A stretch of 64,000 nt of DNA, taken from assembly GCF_900185015.1 (NCBI RefSeq), contig NZ_FXYD01000006.1, forward strand, positions 1 through 64,000, read 5' to 3'. The notes below the pieces were generated by a model that saw only the letters and a list, made by a program, of their open reading frames with translations, had not been told where the DNA came from and did no database searches. The first letter of the stretch is position 1. Each line of letters begins with the position of its first letter. This document shows positions 36,278 to 45,878 of the stretch, piece by piece. Source of the stretch: Octadecabacter ascidiaceicola (GTDB lineage: Bacteria > Pseudomonadota > Alphaproteobacteria > Rhodobacterales > Rhodobacteraceae). Position numbers and translations under genes: made by a program.

Positions 36278-37808
36278 GTTGCACCCAAGCGCATTGCGGA
36301 ACCGCTTCGCTGCCTTGCCACGCGTTTTGCGTATAATTGTGCCGATTGCGCTGGGCGGTTTTGCCGCCCTAGGACATGAGGCGTGGATGACGGGTTTTTT
36401 GGCCGTCTCCGTCGCGCTCGCACTCGCGTTTCTGATATTGCCAGTTCAACGCCGCGCGGCTGCGTGGTTTGGCTGGCTTTTGGGTCTTGGTTATTTTGGC
36501 GTCACCCTTCGCTGGCTGGTTGAACCGTTCTTGGTGGATCCAGTGCGTCATGGATGGATGGCCCCGTTTGCAATTTTCTTTATGGCGGGTGGTTTGGCGC
36601 TGTTTTGGGCTTTGGCGGTTTGGGGTGCGCGCTGGATTGTAGGGCGCGGTGCAAGCGTCATGATTTGGCTTCCGGTAACCTTGGCCGCGGCCGAGCTTGC
36701 ACGCGGTCATATCTTAAGTGGGTTCCCTTGGGGGCTATTGTCTTACACGTTGATTGGCGGCGTCGGAGACGTTTGGTTTGCTTGGGTCGGGCCCTATGGG
36801 ACCAACTTCTTGCTGCTTGCGTTGGTGGGGGGCGTTTCGTTTTGCCTGCACAAAGGCTGGACCTTGGTTTGGCCCGCGTTGGTTGGTGTCCTGTTCGTGA
36901 CAATCGGAGTGCAGGCCCTGACACCAAAGGCCGCTGAACCTTCCTCGCAAAGCGTCGTTCGTATCATTCAGCCCAACGCGCCCCAGCACCAGAAATGGGA
37001 TCGCGAATGGATGCCGGTCTTTTTCGACCGCGCGATTGAACTGACCGCCAGCGGCGCCACGCCTAATGTCGTGATCTGGCCGGAAACATCTGTGCCCGCG
37101 ATGTTGAATTTTGCCCAACCCTGGACAGAGCAAATGTCGCTTGCCGCGCATGGCGCACCTGTTGTGGCAGGGATCCAGCGGCGTGACGGCGAAAATTACT
37201 TCAATTCCGCGATTTTGATTGATCAGCCGGAGAGTATTAGCGCGATTTCTGACAAGGTGCATTTGGTGCCGTTTGGTGAATATATCCCGCTGGCATGGCT
37301 TCTTAAGCCCATCGGCCTTGGTACCTTAGTCGATCAGGTTGCGGGCTTTTCACCGGGCGTCGGGGACGGGTTGATGCAGATTGACGGGCTTGGCCTTGCG
37401 CGGGTGTTGATCTGTTACGAGGGCATCTTCCCGGAAGAAATGCAACGCGGAGACGTGCGACCGGATGTGTTGTTGATCCTCACCAACGATGCTTGGTTCG
37501 GCAAAGGGGCAGGGCCTCGGCAGCACTTGGTGCAAGCGCAAGCGAGGGCGATTGAACAAGGTCTGCCAGTGGTACGCGCTGCCAACACGGGAATTTCAGC
37601 GATTATCGATCCAAGGGGAAACATCACCGAAAGCCTTCCTTTGAATGAGGCAGGATATCTGGATGCCTTTGTGCCGGGTGCATCTGCGCAGACTTTATAC
37701 GCCAAGATTGGTGATTGGCCGTTACTTGTGTTGCTTTGTCTCTGCATCATGGCAGGCATCGCCCAACGTTCGCGTATACGCATTGACGGGGACGGGCCGC
37801 GGGTTTAG
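36270..37808 (+). CDS. lnt: Apolipoprotein N-acyltransferase Lnt
   Basis: 512 aa from a GTG at 36270, overlapping the upstream gene. About eight membrane spans precede the nitrilase-like domain, whose Glu-Lys-Cys triad is visible: WPETSVPAML, SDKVHLVPFGEYIPL and ICYEGIFPEE. It N-acylates the lipid-bearing cysteine of lipoproteins in the inner membrane. The window holds several lipoproteins that would be its substrates. Confidence 0.93.
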   Translation: MAKLHPSALRNRFAALPRVLRIIVPIALGGFAALGHEAWMTGFLAVSVALALAFLILPVQRRAAAWFGWLLGLGYFGVTLRWLVEPFLVDPVRHGWMAPFAIFFMAGGLALFWALAVWGARWIVGRGASVMIWLPVTLAAAELARGHILSGFPWGLLSYTLIGGVGDVWFAWVGPYGTNFLLLALVGGVSFCLHKGWTLVWPALVGVLFVTIGVQALTPKAAEPSSQSVVRIIQPNAPQHQKWDREWMPVFFDRAIELTASGATPNVVIWPETSVPAMLNFAQPWTEQMSLAAHGAPVVAGIQRRDGENYFNSAILIDQPESISAISDKVHLVPFGEYIPLAWLLKPIGLGTLVDQVAGFSPGVGDGLMQIDGLGLARVLICYEGIFPEEMQRGDVRPDVLLILTNDAWFGKGAGPRQHLVQAQARAIEQGLPVVRAANTGISAIIDPRGNITESLPLNEAGYLDAFVPGASAQTLYAKIGDWPLLVLLCLCIMAGIAQRSRIRIDGDGPRV

Positions 37809-37824
37809 GCGGGACCGAACGCAA

Positions 37825-37872
37825 ATCGTCCACAACGGCTTCCTGACGTGGATCTGAACTTAACTGGAGCAC
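37825..37872 (+). promoter_or_regulatory. SAM/SAH riboswitch upstream of metK
   Basis: The stem TCCAC/GTGGA (37829-37833 and 37848-37852) carries the loop AACGGCTTCCTGAC. After a short spacer comes CTGGAGCA (37864-37871), which contains the metK ribosome-binding site and can pair with the GCTTCC loop to form a pseudoknot. This matches the compact SAM/SAH aptamer class known from Rhodobacterales upstream of metK. Binding SAM would hide the ribosome-binding site and cut metK translation. Confidence 0.85.
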
Positions 37873-37877
37873 TCCCA

Positions 37878-39056
37878 ATGGCACGTAACAATTATACTTT
37901 TACTTCGGAATCCGTTTCTGAAGGACATCCTGACAAGGTCTGTGACCGCATTTCTGACGCGGTTCTTGACGCGTTGATCGCTGTTGAGCCCAAAGCACGC
38001 GTCGCGTGTGAGACATTCGCGACGACTAATCAGGTCGTCATTGGCGGTGAAATTGGTTTGTCGGACCCTGCGAAGCTTGCAGGTATGATGGGCGACATCG
38101 ACCAGATTGCACGTGATTGCATTAAGGACATTGGTTACGAGCAGGACAAGTTCCACTGGAAGTACTGCAACGTCATGAACCTGCTGCACGAACAGTCCGC
38201 GCATATTGCACAGGGCGTTACGGGTGAAGCCGGTGACGAAGGTGCGGGCGACCAAGGGATTATGTTCGGCTACGCAGTCGATGAAACGCCTGAGCTGATG
38301 CCCGCGCCGATCCATTATGCGCACGCAATCCTGCGCCGTTTGGCCGAGGTACGCAAAAACGGAACTGAGCCGACGCTTGGTCCTGATGCGAAGTCCCAGC
38401 TTTCTGTGCGTTATGAAAACGGCAAACCCGTGGGTGTTTCCTCCATTGTTTTGTCAACGCAGCACTTGGATGAGAGCATGACCAGCGCCGATGTGCGCGC
38501 CGTTGTTGAGCCTTATATCCGTGAAGTTCTGCCTGAAGGTTGGATTGATGCGGCGACTGAATGGCATGTGAACCCGACGGGCAAGTTCGTCATCGGTGGA
38601 CCGGATGGCGATGCGGGCCTGACGGGGCGCAAGATCATCGTGGATACTTACGGTGGTGCGGCCCCACACGGCGGCGGCGCGTTTTCTGGTAAAGATCCAA
38701 CCAAAGTTGACCGTTCAGCGGCATACGTTTCGCGCTACCTTGCCAAGAACGTTGTTGCTGCGGGTATGGCGTCGCGTTGCACCGTGCAACTGTCTTATGC
38801 GATTGGCGTGGCACGTCCGTTGTCGATTTATGTCGACACGCATGGCACTGGAAACGTTGAAGCGGCGGCGATTGAGGCGGCTATCCCTAAGGTGATTGAC
38901 CTAACGCCGAATGGCATTCGCACTCACCTCGATTTGAACAAGCCGATTTATCAACGCACCGCAGCATACGGACACTTCGGGCGTGCGCCTGAGGCGGATG
39001 GTGGTTTCTCTTGGGAAGCGACGACATTGGTAGATGCGCTGAAGAAAGCGGTATAA
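37878..39056 (+). CDS. metK: S-adenosylmethionine synthase MetK
   Basis: 392 aa from the ATG at 37878; the ribosome-binding site GGAG is inside the riboswitch pseudoknot. Family motifs: [30 protein letters not shown] and [17 protein letters not shown]. It makes SAM from methionine and ATP. Control is expected at translation by the upstream SAM/SAH aptamer. A strong terminator follows it. Confidence 0.97.
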   Translation: MARNNYTFTSESVSEGHPDKVCDRISDAVLDALIAVEPKARVACETFATTNQVVIGGEIGLSDPAKLAGMMGDIDQIARDCIKDIGYEQDKFHWKYCNVMNLLHEQSAHIAQGVTGEAGDEGAGDQGIMFGYAVDETPELMPAPIHYAHAILRRLAEVRKNGTEPTLGPDAKSQLSVRYENGKPVGVSSIVLSTQHLDESMTSADVRAVVEPYIREVLPEGWIDAATEWHVNPTGKFVIGGPDGDAGLTGRKIIVDTYGGAAPHGGGAFSGKDPTKVDRSAAYVSRYLAKNVVAAGMASRCTVQLSYAIGVARPLSIYVDTHGTGNVEAAAIEAAIPKVIDLTPNGIRTHLDLNKPIYQRTAAYGHFGRAPEADGGFSWEATTLVDALKKAV

Positions 39057-39068
39057 GAGCTAGTAAAT

Positions 39069-39102
39069 GGCGCCAGTTGCTCTTGCAGTTGGCGCCTTTT
39101 TT
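39069..39102 (+). terminator. Intrinsic terminator after metK
   Basis: GGCGCCA and TGGCGCC pair as the outer stem, with further pairing of TGC/GCA inside, followed by TTTTTT. Confidence 0.9.
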
Positions 39103-39116
39103 ATAGGTGTGAGAAC

Positions 39117-39620
39117 ATGAATAAGTCCCTCGGTTTCTACTCGCTTCGCTATGCGATGTATTACGTCATCGTCGTGGTGGCGGTTTTTGTGATTGCGTTT
39201 TGCCTCTATCGGTTCCTTCCTGACATCGCAGAAAGTATCTTTAGCGGCGGTGGTGGCACGGGGGTTTCTGTCGTTTCTGTGATTTTGCCGCCGATGCTTG
39301 TTGCGCAGCTATTTTATAAGCACGAAGTGCGCCGCATGACGGGCGGTGAAGGTTGGATGTTGGCGTTCGTTTTCACCGTCCTTGCATTTGTGTTGAGCGC
39401 CGCGACGCTTTGGATCGGGATCATCCTTCAACCTCTAGCTGAATATGAAGCGGCTGGGCTGTTGTCACTTTGGAACGAGGAACGCGACATTTTGTTGATT
39501 GTTGCTGCTGTCACGGCTGTCGTGCTGATCCTTATCAACAAGCTCATGTTGTGGTCTGGCGTTCGCGGATCAATCAAGCAGGAAGAACGTTTGGCAGCCA
39601 AGCAGGCGCGTAAAGGTTGA
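39117..39620 (+). CDS. ABZJ_00895-family membrane protein
   Basis: 167 aa with four predicted spans. The start SLRYAMYYVIVVVAVFV, a PPMLVAQLFYKHE loop and a lysine-rich cytoplasmic tail fit the family. No function is known for it. It lies between metK and trmB on the same strand, in its own segment after the metK terminator. Confidence 0.75.
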   Translation: MNKSLGFYSLRYAMYYVIVVVAVFVIAFCLYRFLPDIAESIFSGGGGTGVSVVSVILPPMLVAQLFYKHEVRRMTGGEGWMLAFVFTVLAFVLSAATLWIGIILQPLAEYEAAGLLSLWNEERDILLIVAAVTAVVLILINKLMLWSGVRGSIKQEERLAAKQARKG

Positions 39621-39651
39621 GGTTGCTGGGGCACACGGTTAAAGGGCTGGC

Positions 39652-40341
39652 ATGACAGATCCAATCCGCCCCCACCGCAATTTCTATGGCCGTCTTAAAG
39701 GCAAGCACCTGAAGGACAGTCAAAAGGGTTACCTTGAAGAAGACCTCGCGGCGCTGTCGCCTGGTGCGGTTGATTGGGACGCCAATCCTGCCCGCGATGA
39801 TCTTGATTTGGACGGATTGTTTGGAGGCAATGACGTTTGGCTCGAAGTCGGGTTTGGTGGTGGTGAACATGTGGTTCACCAAGCGGCTACGAACCCGAAT
39901 GTGGGTATCATCGGCTGTGAGCCTTATATCAACGGTGTAGCGATGCTGTTGGGCAAGGTGCGCCAAGCAAGCGTTAACAACTTGCGTATCTATCCCGGCG
40001 ACGTGCGTGATATGTTTGACGTGCTGCCGGATACGTCTATTTCAAAAGCGTTTCTATTGTACCCAGACCCGTGGCCGAAAGCGCGTCATCACCGCCGTCG
40101 TTTTGTGACGCCTGAGCATTTGGAACCGTTGAACCGTGTGCTGAAGGCGGGTGCCGAATTCCGCGTTGCGACGGATATTCCCGATTATGTGCGCCAAACG
40201 CTTGAGGAAGTTCCGCCTGCGGGATTTGAGCTTGTCACGCAGGGTGGGGTTGCTTGGGATGATTGGATTTCTACACGCTATGAGCAAAAGGCGCTACGCG
40301 AAGGCCGCACACCGCATTATTTGACGTTCAGCAAGCGGTAA
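39652..40341 (+). CDS. trmB: tRNA (guanine-N7-)-methyltransferase TrmB
   Basis: 229 aa. The SAM-binding motif is EVGFGGGEHVVHQA, with GCEPYINGVAMLL and the FLLYPDPWPKARHHRRRFV signature. It methylates G46 in the variable loop of tRNAs. An AAGGG site precedes the ATG. Its downstream gap holds the dispersed repeat copy at 40348. Confidence 0.94.
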   Translation: MTDPIRPHRNFYGRLKGKHLKDSQKGYLEEDLAALSPGAVDWDANPARDDLDLDGLFGGNDVWLEVGFGGGEHVVHQAATNPNVGIIGCEPYINGVAMLLGKVRQASVNNLRIYPGDVRDMFDVLPDTSISKAFLLYPDPWPKARHHRRRFVTPEHLEPLNRVLKAGAEFRVATDIPDYVRQTLEEVPPAGFELVTQGGVAWDDWISTRYEQKALREGRTPHYLTFSKR

Positions 40342-40347
40342 GGGCAG

Positions 40348-40367
40348 GAGCCTCCGGCGGGAGTATA
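40348..40367. repeat. Dispersed intergenic repeat GAGCCTCCGGCGGG-A/T-rich, copy 2
   Basis: GAGCCTCCGGCGGGAGTATA closely matches 18441-18463. It lies directly after trmB, in the gap before aroA. Confidence 0.55.
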
Positions 40368-40444
40368 TCGGCCAAGATGAAGGGACAAGTGGACCTTCGT
40401 TCATGGGCGGTTTATCAGGTGCCAACTGATTTGAAGGATACGAT

Positions 40445-41797
40445 ATGTCGAGCCACGGCGCCCCCATTCCAATGACAACCCGCAAGGGCACGCCACTGAA
40501 GGGCGAGGCGCATGTTCCTGGCGACAAGTCCATTTCGCACCGGTCTCTGATCTTAGGTGCGATGGCGGTTGGGGAAACCAAGATCACTGGATTGCTGGAA
40601 GGCCAAGACGTGCTGGACACAGGGCGCGCGATGAAGGCGTTTGGCGCTGAAGTTGTGAACCACGGTGGTGGTGAATGGTCCGTGCATGGTGTGGGAGTTG
40701 GCGGGTTTGGCGAGCCTGAGAATGTGATTGATTGCGGGAACTCTGGCACCGGCGTTCGCCTGATTATGGGCGCGATGGCAACCAGCGATATTACGGTAAC
40801 GTTCACGGGGGATGCATCCCTGAACGGGCGTCCGATGGGGCGGGTGACTGATCCGTTGGCCCTGTTTGGAACGCAATCTGTTGGCCGTGAAGGTGGACGT
40901 TTACCGATGACGATCGTGGGCGCGAAGAACCCTGTGCCTGTGCGCTACACGGTTCCGGTTCCGTCTGCGCAGGTGAAGTCCGCGGTGTTGTTAGCGGGAT
41001 TGAATGCACCCGGTGAAACGGTGGTGATTGAACAAGAAGCCACCCGCGATCACACGGAACGCATGCTGGTTGGTTTCGGCGCTGATCTGTCGGTTGAAGA
41101 CACCGATGAGGGCCGCGTTATTACGCTGGTCGGGCAGCCGGAATTGAAACCGCAGACGATTATTGTACCACGTGATCCAAGCTCGGCAGCGTTTCCTGTA
41201 TGTGCGGCTTTGTTGGCCGAAGGGTCTGACGTGCTGGTGCCAAACATCGGGCTGAACCCAACCCGCGCTGGGCTGTTTTACACGCTGCAAGAAATGGGCG
41301 CGGATTTGACGTTTGAGAACATGCGCGAGGAGGGCGGTGAGCCTGTGGCCGATCTGCGGGCGAAGTACTCGCCCGATATGGTCGGGATCGAGGTTCCGCC
41401 TGCACGCGCCGCGTCGATGATTGATGAATATCCTGTGCTGTCCGTCGTTGCGGCGTTTGCCAAGGGGCAGACAGTGATGAAGGGCGTGAAAGAGCTGCGC
41501 GTCAAAGAAAGCGACCGCATTGATGCAATGGCCGTAGGGCTGCGTGCCGCGGGTGTTGAGGTTGATGAGGGGCCTGATTGGTGGACCGTAACGGGCCTTG
41601 GGTTTGGCAACGTTGAAGGTGGTATTACCGCCGAAAGCCGTTTGGACCACCGCATCGCGATGTCTTTCCTTGTGATGGGACTGGCGACAAATAACCCGAT
41701 GTCCGTGGATGATGGCGGCCCGATTGCCACGTCGTTCCCGATTTTCGAGGGGCTGATGGCCGACCTTGGGGCGAGCGTCACACGTACGAACGGATGA
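40445..41797 (+). CDS. aroA: 3-phosphoshikimate 1-carboxyvinyltransferase AroA
   Basis: 450 aa. EPSP synthase motifs: [28 protein letters not shown] (PEP site), [15 protein letters not shown] and [13 protein letters not shown]. The sequence type is that of alphaproteobacterial enzymes; the glycine in NSGT is the usual, not the CP4-like, residue. An AAGGA site precedes the ATG. It overlaps the next gene (ATGA) and begins the aroA-159aa-cmk operon. Confidence 0.95.
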   Translation: MSSHGAPIPMTTRKGTPLKGEAHVPGDKSISHRSLILGAMAVGETKITGLLEGQDVLDTGRAMKAFGAEVVNHGGGEWSVHGVGVGGFGEPENVIDCGNSGTGVRLIMGAMATSDITVTFTGDASLNGRPMGRVTDPLALFGTQSVGREGGRLPMTIVGAKNPVPVRYTVPVPSAQVKSAVLLAGLNAPGETVVIEQEATRDHTERMLVGFGADLSVEDTDEGRVITLVGQPELKPQTIIVPRDPSSAAFPVCAALLAEGSDVLVPNIGLNPTRAGLFYTLQEMGADLTFENMREEGGEPVADLRAKYSPDMVGIEVPPARAASMIDEYPVLSVVAAFAKGQTVMKGVKELRVKESDRIDAMAVGLRAAGVEVDEGPDWWTVTGLGFGNVEGGITAESRLDHRIAMSFLVMGLATNNPMSVDDGGPIATSFPIFEGLMADLGASVTRTNG

Positions 41798-42273
41798 TCC
41801 GTTTAGGGCGCCAGTTTACAGGGACCGTTGCACTGGTCAGCTATCTGCTGATGGGTGCGATGACTTACCTAACTGTGCTGCCCGGCGCAGACTGGCATTG
41901 GCCACCGGACTTTCATTTGACGGGCTATGACGCCCAGAGCATCGCGCCGTTTGCGGACGCCATTAGCGAACCGGCGCGTACGACTTATGGTGTGATCCTG
42001 AGCCGGATAGACCGTGTTTTCATTGTTATGCTGGCGTTGTGGATGGCGCTGTTTGGATGGCGCGGAAATTGGGTTCGCTATTTCGTGGCGGGACTGGCGG
42101 CGATCTATGCGGTGATTGATCTGTCTGAAAACGCAGCGATTTATCGTTTCATGTTCGTGGATGTTATGGACCCAGAGGTGATCGCGACCGCACATCATTT
42201 GACTATGGCTAAGTTTGCATCACTTTACCTGTGCGGGTTGGTGCTAATTGTACATCTGAGGAGATTGGCGTGA
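41794..42273 (+). CDS. Membrane protein of unknown function between aroA and cmk
   Basis: 159 aa with about four predicted spans ([42 protein letters not shown] and [14 protein letters not shown]). No domain is recognised. Its start overlaps aroA (ATGA) and its end overlaps the cmk GTG, so it is translationally coupled on both sides. It may be a small transporter-like or regulatory membrane protein. Confidence 0.7.
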   Translation: MIRLGRQFTGTVALVSYLLMGAMTYLTVLPGADWHWPPDFHLTGYDAQSIAPFADAISEPARTTYGVILSRIDRVFIVMLALWMALFGWRGNWVRYFVAGLAAIYAVIDLSENAAIYRFMFVDVMDPEVIATAHHLTMAKFASLYLCGLVLIVHLRRLA

Positions 42274-42878
42274 GTTTTACTGTTGCGATTGACGGGCCTG
42301 CGGCAGCGGGCAAAGGCACCATTTCCAAGGCTGTGGCGGCGCATTTTGGGTTTGCCCATTTGGATACGGGGCTGCTGTACCGTGCGGTTGGGGCGAAAGT
42401 GTTGCATGGCGCTGATCCGCTTGAGGCCGCGCAGACGCTGGAACCTATTGATCTGGACGGTGAACACCTGCGCACGCCTGAAGTAGCGCAGGCGGCGAGC
42501 AAGGTGGCGGTTGACGCTGACGTGCGTGCGGCTTTGGTCGCGTTTCAGCGGCAATTCGCGGCGCGTGGTGATGGTGCCGTTCTGGACGGGCGCGATATCG
42601 GTACGGTTATTTGCCCCAGTGCGGATGTGAAACTGTTTGTCACCGCGAGAGCGGAAAAGCGCGCGCAACGGCGGTTGGATGAGCTGAACGGCAAAGGCAT
42701 GGGGTTAGCGTTCGCTGATGTGCTGGCAGACGTTGAAGCACGCGATAAACGCGACAGTGAACGCGCGACGGCGCCGTTGAAGCCCGCCGAGGATGCGGTG
42801 CTGTTGGATACATCTGATTTGACGGCAGAGCAGGCGATTGCACGGGCGATTGAAATTGTTCAGGCGGCGCGGGGCTAA
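42270..42878 (+). CDS. cmk: Cytidylate kinase Cmk
   Basis: 202 aa from the GTG at 42270 ([10 protein letters not shown]), with GAGGAG upstream. The P-loop is [12 protein letters not shown], and [15 protein letters not shown] is the cmk signature. It phosphorylates CMP/dCMP. In relatives cmk is directly followed by rpsA; here rpsA is 6.7 kb away, beyond an accessory block. It is convergent with the histidine phosphatase gene. Confidence 0.95.
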   Translation: MSFTVAIDGPAAAGKGTISKAVAAHFGFAHLDTGLLYRAVGAKVLHGADPLEAAQTLEPIDLDGEHLRTPEVAQAASKVAVDADVRAALVAFQRQFAARGDGAVLDGRDIGTVICPSADVKLFVTARAEKRAQRRLDELNGKGMGLAFADVLADVEARDKRDSERATAPLKPAEDAVLLDTSDLTAEQAIARAIEIVQAARG

Positions 42879-42884
42879 ACCCGT

Positions 42885-43532
42885 TTAGAAATGGGTGCGA
42901 TGGTCGCTTAGCTCGGGCGGGTCTAGGTGCGGAATGGCGTTGAAGGCGGACAGGAATGTGCCTTCGGGCCGGATGCGGAACCTGTGCAGGGATGAGTTGA
43001 AGATGGGCAGCAAGATATGTGCCATCTGATGCGTGTCCAAACCCAAAGCCCCGCGCATAACCATTGAAATCACACCACCTGAGGTAACGCACAGCACGCG
43101 CTTTCCGGGTTTGGCGGCTTCGGCCAGGGCATCATTGATGCGGGATTCAAACGTTGCGAAGGGTTCGACGCCATTGATGGTCGCCTGTTCCCACGCCGCG
43201 AGGGTTTGGGGCATGTGGGTGACGAAATCTTCCGTCGTCACGGGGGGATCGATGTCGTGGTGGACCTGCATGTCGCGGGCCAGCGCGAAGTATTCCATTT
43301 CGTTCAGGCGTTCATCGAACAGGGCAGGCGGGTAGCCCATTCCGTCGGCTGTTTCGCGGTGGCGACGCATGGTGCCTGACAGAACCAGATCAAACGGGGC
43401 TTCGTGCGTCCGCATCCAATTGCCCAAAAGGGTCGCTTGGGTGTGGCCAAGGTCGGACAGGCGGTCATAGTCGGCTTCGGTCGTTGCGCCTGAATTGGCT
43501 TGCCCGTGGCGGACGAGGAAAAGCTCGCCCAT
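42885..43532 (-). CDS. Histidine phosphatase family protein
   Basis: 215 aa. The catalytic histidine is in LFLVRHGQAN, the second-strand motif in VLCVTSGGVISMVMRG, and the arginines in SGTMRRHRETADG. It belongs to the phosphoglycerate-mutase-like superfamily (SixA/CobC-type size); the substrate is not evident. It overlaps the stop of the next upstream gene by one base (TAATG). Confidence 0.82.
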   Translation of the reverse strand: MGELFLVRHGQANSGATTEADYDRLSDLGHTQATLLGNWMRTHEAPFDLVLSGTMRRHRETADGMGYPPALFDERLNEMEYFALARDMQVHHDIDPPVTTEDFVTHMPQTLAAWEQATINGVEPFATFESRINDALAEAAKPGKRVLCVTSGGVISMVMRGALGLDTHQMAHILLPIFNSSLHRFRIRPEGTFLSAFNAIPHLDPPELSDHRTHF

Positions 43533-44203
43533 TATTGATCCTGCGCGGATTGAACGGCGAGGTCAGACCAGAGCGCCGCTGAGCGTTCTGCTTCGCAGAT
43601 CAGCCCGTCCATTATGATGGCCCAGCTTCCGATTTCGCGGGCCTCGCCGGCGCAGTCTTCGCGGTTGCGCGATTGTAGGTCATTGGCGAATTCGGGATCA
43701 TCTTGCGTGATTTCATCGACCTGTTCGGCCCAGAAAGACGCATTGATGTGGGTGATATCCCCGCACTCGATCCAATCGATACCGCATGAAATATCTGTGT
43801 TTAGCGGCACAACCCCTTCGTCGATCATGATGTCTGACGCGATGGAAATACAGTGGTCCGCCGGAAGGGGTTCGTCTTCGGGCAGGTCCAGAACGTTTGT
43901 TGCATCACATCCGGCATCAACTGCAATCCATGCGGCAATTGCTGGCAGGCCTTCTTCCTCAAACGGCGCGGCGCAGGTTGCAAAGCTTTCGGGGAAACAT
44001 TTGTACGCCGCCCAAGCGACAGCGCGTTTCAGAACATAGGCGTTCGCAATCGCACCTTCGCAAGACGCTGCTAGGTTTTCAGCGTCGGGGTTGGCTTTGC
44101 AGTTTTCAAAGGTCGCATCATAGCTGAACATCGACGGTCGCGGGGACCAGTCGGCGGCAGCAAAGGTCGGCAGGAATAGCAGGATGAAAGCAAGGCGAAA
44201 CAT
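43532..44203 (-). CDS. Secreted Cys-rich protein, LprI-like
   Basis: 223 aa with a signal peptide (cut near FAAA-DW). The mature part has about nine cysteines (FENCKANPD, AASCEGAI, YKCFPESFATCAAP, SCGIDWIECG and others). The arrangement resembles lysozyme-inhibitor LprI-type proteins (DUF1311), with a C-terminal SWAIIMDGLICEAERS segment. It is probably periplasmic and disulfide-bonded. It is coupled to the histidine phosphatase gene. Confidence 0.55.
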   Translation of the reverse strand: MFRLAFILLFLPTFAAADWSPRPSMFSYDATFENCKANPDAENLAASCEGAIANAYVLKRAVAWAAYKCFPESFATCAAPFEEEGLPAIAAWIAVDAGCDATNVLDLPEDEPLPADHCISIASDIMIDEGVVPLNTDISCGIDWIECGDITHINASFWAEQVDEITQDDPEFANDLQSRNREDCAGEAREIGSWAIIMDGLICEAERSAALWSDLAVQSAQDQ

Positions 44204-44280
44204 GCGCGCACAATAGACAGGTTAATTTCATTGGCAATCGGGTGCTTGACCATGCTGTTTTGTGCGCCCATCGTCATCCC

Positions 44281-44682
44281 ATGAAAAAGTTAAAAATATC
44301 TGCGGCAGACATGGTTGCTGCCGCCCGTGCCCGTATTCAAGAGGTTGAAACAGCTGATTTAATCGGGCTGGTTGATGATCCAGACGTGGTGATTGTGGAT
44401 ATTCGTGATGTGCGCGAACGTGGGCGTGGGTTCATTCCCGGCAGTGTTCATGCGCCCCGCGGTATGGTTGAATTCTGGATCGATCCAGACAGCCTATATT
44501 ACAAACCCGTATTCGGGCAGGATAAGCGATATGTGTTTCACTGCGCGTCTGGCTGGCGGTCGGCGTTGACGGTCGCGACTTTGCAAGACATGGGGTTCGA
44601 GGCCTCGCATTTGCGCGAAGGGTTCAGCACATGGGTCGAACATGGCGGGCCAGTCGAAGTGCTGGATGCAAAGCCACAATGA
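44281..44682 (+). CDS. Rhodanese-like sulfurtransferase
   Basis: 133 aa from the ATG at 44281 (MKKLKISAAD). It is a single rhodanese domain with the catalytic Cys in FHCASGWRSA and the usual VVIVDIRDVRERG and IPGSVHAPRG segments. It would carry sulfur or act on a thiol substrate. It is a separate unit followed by the DUF2130 gene. The longer frame (13 extra codons) lacks support. Confidence 0.85.
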   Translation: MKKLKISAADMVAAARARIQEVETADLIGLVDDPDVVIVDIRDVRERGRGFIPGSVHAPRGMVEFWIDPDSLYYKPVFGQDKRYVFHCASGWRSALTVATLQDMGFEASHLREGFSTWVEHGGPVEVLDAKPQ

Positions 44683-44723
44683 TGTGTGGTAGGGCTGGGT
44701 GAACCAACCGTGAGAACGCACTG

Positions 44724-45878
44724 ATGTCCGAGCTGAAGATCCAATGTCCCAAATGTTCCAACGAAATTGAGCTGACCGAGCAATTGGCCGGCCCGATGCT
44801 TGCCGACCTTCGGTCTTCGTTCAATGACGAGTTGGCAAAGCGCGAGGCGCAGGCGGCCAAGGCTATTCAAGTGGCGACAGCGCAGGCCAAAGAAGCGGGC
44901 AGGGTTGCGGCGGTGGCGGACCAAGTGGCGTTGCAGGAACGCGTGAAAGAGCAAGAGGTTAAGCTGCGTGAGGCGCAGGCGGCACAGGCCACCGCGATGA
45001 AGCGTGAGCAAGAGCTGAAAGACAAAGAAGCCGAGCTGGAACTGACGGTGCAAAAGAGGGTCGCAGCGGAGCGGGATGCCTTGGCAGAAAAGCTGTCGAA
45101 GGACGCCGAGGAAAAAGCCGCGCTGAAAGTTGCTGAGCAAGCGCAGATGATCGACGGGATGAAAAAGCAGATCGAGGCGCTCAAACAAAAATCCGAGCAG
45201 GGGTCGATGCAAACGCAAGGCGAAGCGGCAGAGATGGTACTAGAAGAGACTTTGGAACGCGCTTTTCCGATGGACGGTTTTGTGCCCGTCGCCAAGGGTG
45301 TGAGCGGCGCGGATGTGCGCCAAGATGTGATGTTGAACGGCGCCGTCGCGGGGCGCATTTTGTGGGAAAGCAAGCGCACGAAGAATTGGACCGCTGGTTG
45401 GTTGGCCAAGCTGCGCGATGACCAGCGCGCGTCTGGATGTGAGGTCGCGGTGATTACGTCTGTGGCCCTGCCCGAAGGCGTTGATAGTTTCGGGATTGTT
45501 GACGGCATTTGGGTCTGTGCGCCGCGGTATGCCGTGCCGCTGGCAATGTCATTGCGACAGGGGATTCTCGATGTTGCGGGTGCTAAAGGGCGTGCGATGG
45601 GGCAGGAGAGTAAGATGGAGATGATCTATGATTATCTTACCGGTACCCAGTTCAAACAGCGCGTTGATGCCATCGTTGAGCGGTTTGAAGACATGCAAGA
45701 CAACCTGCGCAAAGAACGGTTCTTCATGGAAAAACAATGGGCTGCACGGTCCAAGCAGATTGACGCGGTGATTGCGTCAACCATCGGGATGCATGGTGAC
45801 CTTCAGGGGATCGCGGGGCGCTCTATGCCGGAAATCGAGAGCCTGGATGCGCTTGCGATCGGGTTTGAGGATGACTAG
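44724..45878 (+). CDS. DUF2130 domain protein with long coiled coil
   Basis: 384 aa. An N-terminal zinc-ribbon-like start (IQCPKCSNEIEL) is followed by a long coiled coil (about residues 30-165, heptad-rich A/K/E/Q). The C-terminal DUF2130 domain (about 200-350) has LWESKRTKNWTAGWLAKLRD and FFMEKQWAARSKQID. The family resembles nuclease-related proteins; the function is unknown. Its TAG overlaps the stop of the convergent broken gene at 45875. Confidence 0.82.
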   Translation: MSELKIQCPKCSNEIELTEQLAGPMLADLRSSFNDELAKREAQAAKAIQVATAQAKEAGRVAAVADQVALQERVKEQEVKLREAQAAQATAMKREQELKDKEAELELTVQKRVAAERDALAEKLSKDAEEKAALKVAEQAQMIDGMKKQIEALKQKSEQGSMQTQGEAAEMVLEETLERAFPMDGFVPVAKGVSGADVRQDVMLNGAVAGRILWESKRTKNWTAGWLAKLRDDQRASGCEVAVITSVALPEGVDSFGIVDGIWVCAPRYAVPLAMSLRQGILDVAGAKGRAMGQESKMEMIYDYLTGTQFKQRVDAIVERFEDMQDNLRKERFFMEKQWAARSKQIDAVIASTIGMHGDLQGIAGRSMPEIESLDALAIGFEDD

